Part shown: in pieces, positions 12,111 to 23,791 of the stretch
Layout of the letters: the number at the start of each line of letters is the position of its first letter
How positions within the stretch are numbered: the first letter of the stretch is position 1
Source of the DNA: Rhinopithecus roxellana
Taxonomy: Eukaryota; Chordata; Mammalia; Primates; Cercopithecidae
Direction of reading: 5' to 3'
DNA length: 64,000 bases
NCBI RefSeq assembly: GCF_007565055.1
Contig: NC_044559.1
Coordinates: 103,562,759 to 103,626,758, forward strand
Translations under genes and position numbers: made by a program
Notes under the pieces: model-generated
Told to the model about the DNA's origin: nothing
Database searches by the model: none
The model's input: the letters and a program-made list of their open reading frames with translations, nothing else

Positions 12111-13734
12111 CAAGTATTTAAACAGTAAGTAGCAAACAAAACTTGTTATATCTGGAAAGAAAGAATGAAGATAAATGTGAGAAATGTTCCTATTTTATAT
12201 TTTCTTCTAAAGCTCTTTGAATTTTTGTATTTTTCTTGGCTTTGTGCATGTATAATTTTTATTATTTTAAAAACTTGTTATAAAAATCAAGTGCATGATA
12301 TACTATTATTTCATTACTGTGATATTTTTTATTCCTACAAATTTTACTGGGCTTTAAAAAATTATGTCTAATTCAAGTTCACGTTTTGCTAAAATAATAT
12401 TGGGTAATATTTATAGCAGACTCTGTGCTCAGCCTGATCCTAACCATTTGAATTGCTTCTGAGGACTTCCAGTGCCTACCTGTCTGGAGCAGAGTCTTTT
12501 CCTGGAATTGAGCTGCTGAAGAACTGTGTCAGTCTGTTCTTGTGGTGAATTAACACCTCCTTGTAGCAGCTCTCAGCAAATGACCCCAGAGAATTGGTGC
12601 TTGCCTTGTATGCAGTTTCATGGTATATAGTAATATGGGAGTTAATATTTCATCCCTGGCTGTCTTCATTTCCAGGTACCATTTCCCTGTTCCCCTAATT
12701 GAACCTCCTATAATAACTAGCACTATTTGTACCTTTGCCTCAGGGTCTTCTTTTGGAAGATCATAAACTAGACCAGGTCTGATTTTAGTAAACTTAACAC
12801 AGATATTTTCAATTTATCTTTGATGGCAACGAGGCAGTAATTTATTTTTCAGTAGTTAATCAAAATATCCTCTGAATTTTTGCCCAAGAAATGTCCCATT
12901 AATTTTATCTTCTTTGTTTTGCTTGCAATCTATTAATTATGGCAAAGTTTTCCTTACAGAATTAGAATATAAGTAAAGAAATTTTTAACGTGTATTATAT
13001 CTTAATCACTTACAATTAAATAATATATACACTTGCATTTACAGCCACAATTTTTCATAACAGAACTAATAAAATGGACTGAGTATTTTCTATCAAAATA
13101 GTTGTATATTCAGTAATGTTTCTGATCAGGTAAATACATACTAAACTCAAAAGTATCATGAGTTAAATAAATTACTTGTTTTGATTATAAATAGAATACA
13201 ACAAAATTACGTATAAAATGTCTAAAGTATTGAAAAACAAAATTTTAACATATGTAGTATTTCCCTTTGTTATAACACTTCAAAATCATCAATTTTATGT
13301 GTGCTACAATTTATCCCATTGAGACTAACTGTACATTCGTAAGCTGCTTTTACTTACAAGTTTGAGTCTGAATTTATTCATCAGTATATTAAACAATACT
13401 TAACAATTTGAAACTGACAAAAAAGACTGATTTATCGAAAAAAAAAAATGAAGACGACTTAACCCAAACATCTATAGTTGCTAACAGAAGATTGTCTTTC
13501 CTTCAAAACTATCATCAATCTATGTTTAGATGTTTGTCTCTTTAATAATACTTAGGGAGCTATTTTAATTACAGCATTCAGATTTTTTTTCAATTTGAAG
13601 AAAAAAGATATTGTATTTTACTTTTAAATGTTGATAATTGTATAATTTTTCTGATGTTCAGAAAAATATGTATAAAACTTTAATGAGAAATTTAAAATAT
13701 TTTACTTAGGTAGAAAAGTAGTCTAAATTCCTGG
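12111..13734. other. Unassigned DNA with a GC-richer block at 12420-12790
   Basis: The block at 12420-12790 ('gaattgcttctgaggacttc', 'gaccccagagaattggtgc', 'atttccctgttcccctaatt') stands out in base composition and has the feel of an ancient LTR of the ERVL type. I could not identify it firmly. The rest is AT-rich and unremarkable. Confidence 0.35.
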
Positions 13735-14108
13735 ATCTTTTGTCTCTAAGGGGCATCACAGCCTTCTTGCACGTGGAAATGTTGGATAGCATTACAGTAA
13801 TGCATTTGGGAGCCATTTTAACCAGCAAAATTGCCAACAAAAAGCATGAAGATGCAAAAACATGGCACAAAACGAACCATGAAGGGATACTTGTTTATCG
13901 TATGGAAGATAAAGCAAGAAGGCAGAGTCTCCTTCTATTACCGCAGCTGAGAATGTGTGTTGACAGTGATCTAAAATTTTCACCACTCTGTTCATGTCTG
14001 CAAATAACTGCAAAAGTGCCACAAGTATAGATTTTTAGATTACAAATTAATTTTAGAAGAGTAGGCAAGTTCACAAATATGAAATCTTCAAATAATGAGG
14101 ATTGACTG
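13735..14108 (-). mobile_element. Tigger-type (pogo/Tc1-mariner) DNA transposon remnant, 5' end
   Basis: Read on the minus strand, the element starts at 14108 with 'cagtcaatcctcattatttg', a Tigger-like terminal sequence, directly next to a TA dinucleotide (14109-14110) as expected for TA target duplication. About 290 bases inside lies an ATG opening 'MAPK', then a stretch ending 'KKAVMPLRDK'. This resembles the N-terminal leader of pogo-type transposases (MAPK..., ...KRKA.. helix-turn-helix start). The element is truncated at about 13735 in its coding region. Exact Tigger subfamily not assigned. Confidence 0.6.
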
Positions 14109-14109
14109 T

Positions 14110-14148
14110 ATGTGTGTGTGTATTTGTGTGTGTGTCTGTGTGTGTGTG
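14110..14148. repeat. Imperfect (TG)n microsatellite
   Basis: TG repeats with TATT and TC interruptions, starting exactly at the outer edge of the Tigger remnant. Confidence 0.9.
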
Positions 14149-14149
14149 G

Positions 14150-14984
14150 CTAACTAGTACCTAGAGTAGTGTTGTGTTTAGTTTCCATCTTTAAAAAAAT
14201 TCTGCAATATACGTAGTCACCTCAAATGTGAATTTTCAGTTTTTGCATGTCAGAAACAAGGGAATAACAGGCAAGTTTATAGGGTTCTAGTAAATATTTA
14301 TATTTTAATTTTTATAAAGGGAAAAACAAAACTACATAATTCAAAAGGAGAAACATTTTAGTGATCAACAATTGTACCCATTAACTGAATATCATACTTG
14401 TATACTATCAAATATAGAACTCATTACAATATTTGTGTAGTTTCTTTCCCATTAATTAGATTCCTGATAAGATAATCAGTAAACATTACACTTTTTGTAA
14501 TTATATTTACCATTATAAGCGTGATACATGGTTAACAAAATAAAAATTCAAATTCAACAGAAAAAGTAGTTCAGAATTTAACTTAAATCCTGCTAAAAGT
14601 ACAGTTTTGAAGGCTTAATATTTATTTTTATCCATCAGAAAAAATATGTATTTTGGATTGTTTTTGAGTAAACAAAATTAAGCTGTTTTAAATTCTAAAA
14701 TACAGCATACATTCATGAAGCTACTTAAGACATGCATTACAATTTAACAAATATATTGTAACAGCTAGGTGCTTTTCCAGTGTTTTTATAAACTTTGCAT
14801 TTATCTACTCCCAAGTCCAAGGCTGAAAAGTACAGTATTGCCATGCCCAAGTAGTCTTACTGGTAGATATGTAGCAACAACTATAATTTTATTTCTTATT
14901 ATTGCGATTACAAATGAAACTCAGAACTTTTTTTTACTATTATTATTGATTTTGTGATGTGTACGATTCAGTCTTTTCCCCATC
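14150..14984. other. No recognised gene or repeat
   Basis: AT-rich unique-like DNA with only short open frames that lack any recognisable motif. Confidence 0.5.
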
Positions 14985-15595
14985 TTTTCATTTCTTATTT
15001 ATTCTGAGTTATTCTCTATATATTCTGGATTCAGGACATTCAATAGCTTTATGACTTGTAAGTATCTTCTCTCATTCACTTTTTAAAGCTATTGTTTGAG
15101 GAAATAGAGTTCTTATTTTGATAGAATTAAATTTATAAACCATACCTTTGTGGACAGTGTCTTTTGTCTTCTCTATAGGAGATATTTACCTTCTCAAGAT
15201 CTTGATGATATTTCTATAATTCTTTCCTGGAAATGTATTGTTTTACCTATCATAATATATCTAATATTCACTGAAAATTGAGTTTGTTATATATATTATG
15301 GTGTGTGGTACAGACGAAAATTCATTTTTTTCAGATGGAGGCAAATTTGTCTTGGCACTATTTATTGAAAATATTCTCATATCCATCCAATTTTTTACAT
15401 ATATCTGACATTTTTGAAATGTCTGCTATTCATGTCTATGTGAATTTTTTCCTTAAATCTCTAAACTATTTTATCCTCCTATTTGTGTATTACTTCATTA
15501 TTACTACAATACTTGCAAAGTTTAGATTTATAAGAAGTTCAGATATCTTTATGGACAAAATTTCTACCATGCACTTCTTTTATCTTTAATAGAGT
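14985..15595 (-). mobile_element. Old LINE-1 fragment, antisense, mid ORF2
   Basis: Plus-strand landmarks in the correct L1-antisense order are 'ctctatatattctggattca' (15013), 'gtatcttctctcattcactt' (15062), 'gagtttgttatatatattat' (15279) and 'cttggcactatttattgaaa' (15351). Divergence is high, suggesting an L1M/L1ME-age copy. Both ends are truncated. Confidence 0.65.
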
Positions 15596-15689
15596 TTCAA
15601 AAGTTTTGCTATTCTTATTCATATGCCTATCCATCTAATTTAATTTCATTTTACAGTTTTGTTATGTTTTAAATTCATACATTATAATT

Positions 15690-16945
15690 GTATATATTAT
15701 AGTCTAAGATGTATTGTTATGATACATGTAACATTCTGGAATGGTGAATCAGGCTAACATATCCAGCACCTTAACAGACTTATCATTTATTTCTGTGTGA
15801 AAATACTTGAAATCTACTCTTACAGCGATTTTGAAGTATACAATACATTATTATTAACTACAGTCATTATGCTGTGCAATAGATCACTAGAATGTATTCC
15901 TCCTAACTGAAACATTGTCCCCTTTTGACTAATAATACCTTTTTTTGCATATTGCTGTACCTCATTAGCCTTTTGTAATGACCATTTTACTCTCTACTTT
16001 TATGAGTTCTATTTTGTTGGATTCCACATATAAGTGAGATCATGCAATATTTGTCTTTCTGTGTGTGGGTTATTTCACTTAGCATAATGTTTTCTAGATT
16101 CATCTATATTGTAGAAAATGACAGAATTTTCTTCTTTTTTAAGGCTAAAAGTATTGCATTGTGGCATATTTAAAGTGCTGAATTTTTGGAAATTCATTCA
16201 TCTGTTGATGGGCCCTTAGGCTATCTCTATATCTTGACTACTATGAATAGTGCTGCAATTAACACAACAGTGCAGAAATCTCTTTAACATACTGATTAAA
16301 TTTCTGTTGGCTACTCAAAAGTGGGAATGTTGGGTTACATGGTAATCCTGTATTTAGTTTTTTTAGTAACCTCTATACTGTTTTCCAAAATGGCTGTGTT
16401 ACATTACATTCTCACCAACAACACATAAGGGTTTTCTTTTCTCTACATTCTAGCCTATACATTATTTATCATCTTTTTTATCATAGCTATTCTAAAAAGC
16501 ATGAGGTGATAGCTCACTATGGTTTTAATTTGTATTTTTAAATTATTAGTGATATTGAATACTTTTTCCATGTATCTGTTGTCTATTTGTGTGTTTTCTT
16601 TTAAGTATTCAGGTCTTTTGCCCACTCTGAATAAGGTTATTTGTTTTCTTGTAATTGAGTAGTTTCAGTTCTTTATGTATTTTGGATATTAACCCCTGAC
16701 AAGATATATGGTTTGTAAATGTTTGTTTTTTTTCAAATCTATGGGTTGTCTGTTCACTCTGTTAATTGTTTTCTTTGCTATGCAGAACTTTTTTAACTTG
16801 ATGTAATCCCAATTGTCCATTTTTGCTTTTCTGACCTATGTGTTTGGAGTCATATTTGGGAAATTATTGCCTAGATCAATGTCACAGAGCTTCTGTCTTG
16901 TATTTTCTTTCAGTTGTTTGACAGCTTTAGGGCTTAAAAGATTTA
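15690..16945 (-). mobile_element. LINE-1 3' portion, antisense (L1MA-like)
   Basis: It starts in the 3' UTR (plus-strand 'gatacatgtaacattctgga', 'taagtgagatcatgcaatat') and runs into ORF2, ending near 16945 after 'gacagctttagggctt'. It abuts, head to head, the 5' UTR of the sense L1 that begins at about 16948. The two do not form one inverted element because the sense L1 has its own ORF2 and 3' end. Confidence 0.85.
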
Positions 16946-17099
16946 TAGTGTCTCCAAGTAAACTTGGAGGCCATAACAAATGCAACTCCTAGGCCAGTCC
17001 TAGTGCTTAACTAGGCCCAGAGACAGTGGATTAGAGAGGCATGTGACCTCCTGAGACATCAGCTGGGATGGCTAAGCAATTGCTGGTGTAACCCCTACC

Positions 17100-17960
17100 C
17101 TAACCCTAGGCTTCCCAGCTTATGGCTCCAAAAGAGACCACTGCCTTCCCCTTAAGGACAAGATACAGAAGGGTCAGAGGGAGCTTGTCTTGCATCTTAG
17201 ATACCAACTCAGCCACAGCAGGATAGGGCACCAGTCAGAGTCATGAGCCCAAACAGACTCTGGGCTAGAAGGCAACCCACTTCCTTAAAAGGAAGAACCC
17301 AGTCCTGGCAGCATTCAGCACTTGCTAACTAAAGAGTCATTGGGCCCTGAGTGACAAGCAATGATACCCAAGTACCATGTTGAGTAACTTTTGAGAATCA
17401 CTGGCTTTAGGTGAGACTCTGCACATTGCCACATGTGGCAACTATGGTGCAAAACTCCTTCTGCTTGAGAAAAGCAGAGGGAAACGTAAAGGGGATGTTG
17501 TATTGCACCTTAGGTACAAGCGGGACAATGGGAGGTGGAGGTAGAGCACCATGTGGGTTCTTGGGGTCCCATATTCCAGGACTTCACCCTTGGATGGCAT
17601 TTCTGGACCTGCCTTGGAACACAGAGGAGCCCACTGCCCTGAAGGGTGAGTGCCAAGCCAGGCAACATTCACCACAAACTGACTTAAGAGTCATTGGACC
17701 TTAAGGGAATGTTGGTAGTAGTCTGGCAGTACTTCTCATGGCCTGAGGAGGTGGTGGCTGCAAAGTTAGGCCTCTGCCTTTGGAAAGGTGAGAGAAAAGT
17801 CAGAAGGACTCTGTCTTTTGGTTGAGTGCCAGCTCAATGGCAGGACAATGGAGCACCAGGTAGACTTCTAATGCTTTTGAAACTAGTCCCTGACTCCTGA
17901 ATGGCACATCTAGACCCACCCAGGGCCTGGGGGACCTAACACTTTAGGTGGCTCAGAACA
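17100..17960 (+). repeat. Tandem monomer-like units in the LINE-1 5' UTR
   Basis: Three diverged units of about 310 bp follow each other. Shared marks recur in the same order: a 'cttctgcttgag'-like start, a 'gtcttgcatcttag' or 'ttgcaccttaggtac' segment, then 'gcacca' at 17228, 17546 and 17853 (spacings 318 and 307). A 'tggcagcattcagcac' or 'ggcaacattcaccac' element with 'aagagtcattgg' lies in the first two. Monomeric 5' ends are known for some old primate L1s (L1MA/L1PREC2 type), where they act as promoter units. This is the most GC-rich part of the left half of the window. Confidence 0.75.
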
Positions 17961-18532
17961 GAGAGAGAGAGACTCTGTTTGTTTGGGAGAAAGTAAGGGA
18001 AGATAACAAGAATCTCTGCCTGGTAAGCCAGAGAATTCTATCGGATCTTGTCCAAGACCTTCAAGGTGGTACCTTTGGGAGGCTTTAAGAACCACAGTGT
18101 TACTGGGCTTGGGGTGTGCCTTAAAGCAGATATAGCTTAGATCATGACACTTAAGTCCTTTCAAATGTCGGGAAAGCCTACCCAAGAAGGAATGGATACA
18201 AACAGGCCCAGACAGTGAAAACTATAATAAATAATTAACTCTTCAATGCCTAGACACCAACGAAAATCTGCTAGTGTCATCACCACCCAGGAAAACATAA
18301 CTTCACCAAATCAACTAAATAAGGCACCAGGGACAAATCCTGGAGAAACAGAGATATGTGACTTTTCAGACAGGGAATTCAGAATAGCTGTTTTGAGGAA
18401 ACTCAAAGAAGTTTAAGATAACATAGAGAAGAAATTCAGAATTCTATCAGATAAATTTAACAAAGAGATTGAAATAATTTTAAAAAAGCAGAAATTCTGG
18501 AGCTGAAAAATGCAATTGGCATACTGAAGAAT

Positions 18533-18754
18533 GTGTCTGAGTCCTTTAACAGCAGAATTTATCAAGCAGAATTAAGAATTGATGAGCTTGAAGACAAGCT
18601 ATTTGAAAATATACGGTCAGAGGAAACAAAAGAAAGAAGAATAAAAAACAATGAAGCACAAGTGTATGATCAAGAAAATAGCCTGAAAGGGGCAAATCTA
18701 ATAGTTAGTGGTCTTAAAGAGGAGATAGAGAAAGAAAGAGGGGAGAAAAGTTAG
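18533..18754 (+). pseudogene. LINE-1 ORF1p remnant (coiled-coil segment)
   Basis: A 73-codon open stretch. The translation contains 'SRIYQAELRIDELEDKLFEN', matching the heptad-rich coiled coil of L1 ORF1p (consensus style SRIDQAEERISELED). It goes on into a KERRIKNNE segment and 'NLIVSGLKEE', which matches the start of the RNA-recognition domain. Intact ORF1p is about 340 residues, so most of the protein is missing from this frame. Confidence 0.8.
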
Positions 18755-20166
18755 AGAGCTTCCCAAGCCTAGAGAAAGATAATATGCAAGTACAGCAAAG
18801 TTATAGAACAAAAGAAGATTTAACCAAACAAAGACTACTTGAAGACATTTAATGATCAGACTTCCAAAGATCAAGGATATAGAAAGAGGATCCTAAAAGT
18901 AGCAAGAAAAATAACAACAACAACAATGGAGCTCCAGTACATCTGGCAGCAGACTTTTCAGTAGACACCTTACAGGCTAGGAGAGTGTGGCATGACATAT
19001 TTAAAGTGCTGAAGGAAAAAAGCTTTTGCCATAGAATGGAATATCTGGTGAAAATATCCTTAAACATGAAGGAGAAGTAAATACTTTTCAAGACAAATGA
19101 AAGCGGAAGGACTTCATGAACATCAGACCTGTCCTAAAAGACATGCTAAAAAGAGTACTTCAGTCAGAAAGAAAAAAAATTAATGAGCAATAAGTAATCC
19201 CCTGAAGACACAAAACTAACTGGCAATAGTAAGTATACAGAGAAACAAAGAATATTATAATACTGTAACATTGGTGTGTAAACTACTCTTATCCTAAGTA
19301 GAAAGACTAAGTGATGAACCAATCAAAAAAATAACCAAAACAACTTCTCAAGTCATAGACAATACAATAACATATAAATAGAAACAACAAAAAGTTTAGA
19401 AATGGGGGCATGGAGTTTTTATTAGTTTTATTTTTGCTTGTTTGTTCGTTTATGCAAACAGTGTTAAGTTGTTATTAGGTTAAAATAATGTGTTAGAAGA
19501 TAATATTCGCAAGCCTCATGGTAACCTCAAACCAAAAAACATACAGTGGATACACCAAAAAACAAAAATCAATAATCCAAATTATATCACCAGAGTAAAT
19601 CACCTTCACTCAAGGAAGAGAGGGAGGAAAGAAAGAAAGAAGGAAGAGAAAGCCACAAAACAACCAGCAAACAAATAAAATGATGTTAAAAAGGAGTAAG
19701 TCCTTACTTATGAATAATTAAATGTAAGTGGACTAAACTCTCCAATCAAAAGACGTAGAATGGGTGAATGAATTAAAAAACAAGACCCATTGATCTGTTG
19801 CCTACAAGAAACACACTTCACATACAAAGACACATATAATCAGAAAATAAAGGGATAGTAAAAGATATTTCATGCCAGTGGAAACCAAAGAAGAGCAGGA
19901 GTAGCTATATTTATATCAGACAAAATAAATTTCAAGACAAAAACTATAATGACGAAGGAGGTCATTATATAATTATAAAAGGGACAATTCAGCAAGAGAA
20001 TGTAACAATTTAAATACATAATCATCCAACCCTCCAGCACCCAGATATACTAAGGAAATATTATTAGAGATAAAGACCCAGATAGGCCCCAATACAATAA
20101 TAACTGGAGACTCAACACCCCATGTTCAGCACTGGACAGATCTTCCAGACAGAAAATTAACAAAGA

Positions 20167-20455
20167 GGCCGGGCGCAGTGGCTCACGCCTGTAATCCCAG
20201 CACTTTGGGAGGCCGAGACAGGCGGATCACGAGGTCAGGAGATTGAGGCCATCCTGGCTAACATGGTGAAACCCCATCTCTACTAAAAAATACAAAAAAA
20301 AAAAAACTAGCTGGGCGTGGTGGCGGGTGCCTGTAGTCCCAGCTCCACGGGAGGCTGAGGCAGGAGAATGGCGTAAACATGGGAGGCGGAGCTTGCAGTG
20401 AGCTGAGATCCAGCCACTGCACTCCAGCCCGGGCCACAGAGCAAGGTTCCGTCTC
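20167..20455 (+). mobile_element. AluY-like element of Old World monkey type, without poly(A) tail or TSD
   Basis: Starts 'ggccgggcgcagtggctcac' and ends 'gttccgtctc', where the host L1 resumes directly with 'tgcactatag'. Diagnostic variants are 'ggcgtaaac' (near 20371) and 'gagatccagccactgcac' (near 20405), plus the AluY-like 'cctgtagtcccagctc' and 'gcttgcagtgag'. There is no A-tail and no duplicated target. The host L1 appears to lack about 15 bases between 'acaaag' and 'tgcactatag'. It is nested in the ORF2 endonuclease region of the sense L1. Confidence 0.9.
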
Positions 20456-23400
20456 TGCACTATAGATGAAATGGATGTAATAGATAGTTAACGAACATTT
20501 CATCGAAGAGCTGCAGAATACACATTGGTTTCCTCAGCATATAAATTATCCTCAAGGGTAGACCATATGTTAGGTCACAAAAGAAGTATTGAAACATTCA
20601 AGAAGTTGAAATAATATCAAGCATCTTCTGTGACTACAGTGAAATAAAACTAGAAATCAATAAGAATAATTGTGGAAACTATAAAATTAAATAGAAATTA
20701 AATAATATGCTCCTGAATAACCATTAAGTCAATAAAAAATAGGAAGAAAATTGCAAAATTTCTTGAAACAAATGATAATGGAAACACAACATACCAAACC
20801 TATGGGATATAGCGAAAGAAGTACTAAGGGAGAAGTTTATAGTTATAAGTGCCAAGATCCAAAAAAAGAGCAAAAACTTCATATAAACAATCCAGTGATG
20901 CATCTTAAAGAACTTGAAAAGCAAAAGCAAACTAAACCCAAAAGTAGAAGAAAAGAAATAGTAAAGATCAGAGCAGAAATAAATGGTATTGAAATGAAGA
21001 AAACAATAAAAATATCAGTGAAACAAAACTAAGAAAAAAGAATATCCAAATGAATAAAATAAAAAAAGAAAAAGGAGACATTACAACTGATAATGCAGAA
21101 ATGCAAAAGGATCATTAGTGGCTACTATGAGTAACTATATGCCAATACATTTGAAAACCTAAAAGAAACAGACAAATTTCTAGACACATAAAACCTACCA
21201 AGATTGAACCAGGAAAAATCCAAAACCTGAACAGACCAATAACAAGAAACAAGGTTGAAGCTCTAATAAAACGTCTCCCAGTAAACAAAAGTCCAGGAAA
21301 TGATGGTTTCACTGCTGAATTCTACCAAACATTTAAAGAAGAACTAATATTAATCCTGCTCAAACTATTTAAAAAAATAGAGGAGTAGGAAATACTTCCA
21401 GGCCAATGTTACTTTGCTACCAAAACCAGACAAGGACACATAAAAACAAAAAACAAAAAACAAAACAAAACAAAAAACAACACTATAGGCTGGTATCTCT
21501 GATGAATATCAATGTAAAAGTCTTTAACAAAATACTATCAAATGGAATTTAATAATGCATTATAAAGATCATCTCTTGGAAGATGCCTAGGATGCAGGAT
21601 CACCCCTAGGATGTAAGGATAAATGTATGTAAATTAATAAATGTGATATGTCACATCAACAGAATGAAGGACAAAAAAATACCTGATCATTTCAATTGAT
21701 GCTGGAAAAGCATTTGATAAAATTCAACATCTCTTCATAATAAAACCCTGCAAAAACTGGTTATAGAAGGAACATACCTCAACATAATAAAAGTCATATA
21801 TGATAGACCTACAGCTGGAATCATACTGAATGGGGAAAAACAGAAAGCCTTTCTTCTAAGATAAGCAATACAACAAGGATGCCCACTCTCACCCCTGTTA
21901 TTTAAAAGAGTAGGGGAAGTCATACCTAGAACAATCAGACAAGAGAAAGACATAAAGGGCATCCAAATTGGAAAGGAAGAAGTCAAATTATCCTTGTTTT
22001 CATATGATGTGATCTTATATTTTGAAAAACTTCAACACTTCACAAGAACACTATTAGAACTGATAAACAGAGTGAAGTTGCAGAATACAAAATCAACATA
22101 CAAAATTAGTATCATTTCTATGCACTAACAGTGAATAATGTCAAAAAGAAATGTAAAAAGTAATCCCATTTACAGTAGCAATATGTAAAATTAAATACCT
22201 AGGAATTAACTTTACCAGAGGGGAATGATCTCTGTAACAGAAACTATAAAATACTCATGACAGAAATTGAAGAGGTCACCAAAAAGTGGAAAAAAAAATT
22301 ACATGTTCGTGGATTAGAAGACTAAATATTGCTAAAATGACCATACTACACAAAGCAATCTACATATTTAATGCAATCTTTATCAAAATATCAGTGACAT
22401 TTTTCACAGGAATAGAAAAAAAAATCCTAAAATGTGTATGGAACCACAAAAGGCCAACAATAGCCAAAGCTATCCTAAGCAAAAAGAACTGGAGGAATCT
22501 CCTTACCTGACTTCAAATTATACTACAGAGCTGTAGTAATAAAAACAGCATAAACTGGCATAAAACAGATACCTTGACCAATGAAACAGAATAGAGAACA
22601 GAGAGACAAATCCATACACCTACAGTGAACTCATTTTCAACAAAAATGCCAAGAACATGCTCTGGGGAAAATGCAGTCTTTTCAATAAATGGTGCTGGGA
22701 AAACTGAATATCCATAGGCAGAAGGATAAAACTAGACATCTATCTTTTAGCAAACACAAAAATCATAAAAATGGATTAGAGGCCTAAATTTAAGACCTCA
22801 AGCTATGAACTACTACAAGAAAACATTGAGGGAAATCTCCAGGACATTGGTCTTGGCAAAGATTTATTAAGTAATACCCAAAAGCACAATCAAAGCAAAA
22901 ATGGACAAATGGGATCACATCAAGTTAAAAAGCTGCACAGCCAATAAAACAAACAACAAAGTGAAGAAACAACCCACAGAATATGAAAAAAAAAATTGAA
23001 AGCTATCTTTCTGACAAGGGAAGAATAAGCAGAATATAAAAGGGGGCTTAACCAACTCTATAGGAGAAAATATAATTGATCAAAAAAATGGGCAAAAATT
23101 TGAATAGACGTTTCTCAGAAGAACACATACAAATGGCAAACAGGCATATTAAAAGGTGCTCAACATCACTGGTCATCAGATAAACGCAAATCAAAACTAC
23201 AATGAGATATCATCTCACCACAGTTAAAATAGCTTATTTTCAAAAGACAGGCAATAACACGTTCTTGAGGATTTGGAGAAAAAGGAACTCTTGGACATTG
23301 TTGGAGGAAATGCAAATTAGTGCAACCACTATAGATAATAGTTTGGAGGTTCCTCAGAAAATTAAACATAGAGCTACCATATGATCCAGCAATCCCACTA

Positions 23401-23599
23401 CTGAGTATATACTAAAGGAAAAAAAAAAAGGAAATTAGTGTAATGAAGAGACGTTTGCATTCCTATGTTTGTTTCTGTACTAGTACAATATCTAAGATTT
23501 AGAAGGAACCTACATTTCCACCAACAGATAAATGGATAAAGAAAATGTAGTATGTATACACAGTGGAGTACTATTCAACCAGTAAAAAGAATTATTGTT
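20456..23599 (+). pseudogene. LINE-1 ORF2 remnant (RT and C-terminal parts)
   Basis: Continuation of ORF2 after the Alu. Open pieces include 20751-21032 ('NPVMHLKELEKQKQTK' area, upstream of RT) and 22286-22510 ('IFNAIFIKISVTFFTGIEKK', 'NHKRPTIAKAILSKKN', after the RT). The catalytic motif at 21997-22011 translates as F-S-Y-D-V, not F-A-D-D-M. Several frameshifts separate the pieces. Non-functional. Confidence 0.85.
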
Positions 23600-23791
23600 A
23601 TTTTCTTGGGTGCATAGTACTCTATTGTGTATATGTACCACATTTGTAACAATTTAATCTTATTATAAGATTATAATATTATAACTGCGATGAGATGATA
23701 TCATTGTGGTTTTGGTTTGCATTTCTCTGATGATCAATATTATAAGATTAAATTATTATAGTTATTTTAAATGAACACCCTTGTAACTTGT
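23555..23791. other. Snap-back rearrangement with inverted LINE-1 shards inside the L1
   Basis: Sense L1 at 23555-23603 ('tatacacagtggagtact') is followed at once by an inverted version of the same ORF2 stretch at 23606-23640 ('agtactctattgtgtatat'). A second antisense shard from further upstream in L1 lies at 23686-23736 ('gatatcattgtggttttgg'). The second shard is framed by an imperfect AT-rich inverted repeat (23651-23680 versus 23736-23754, 'aatttaatctta..' and '..ataagattaaatt'). Normal sense L1 resumes near 23792. Confidence 0.75.

Noticed and set aside
13740..14030. 96-codon plus-strand frame
   Set aside because: The supported reading is a Tigger remnant on the opposite strand; the plus frame has no recognisable motif.
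16952..16969. Small hairpin 'ctccaag-taaa-cttggag'
   Set aside because: A 7-bp stem at the junction of two L1s; such stems are frequent by chance and no terminator or regulatory role applies here.
17085..17112. Telomere-like 'accctaccctaaccctagg'
   Set aside because: Only two to three degenerate units within an L1 5' UTR; not an interstitial telomeric array.
17411..17704. 97-codon frame with an overlapping antisense frame
   Set aside because: Lies in the monomeric L1 5' UTR; the GC-rich composition lowers stop density, and no protein similarity is recognised.
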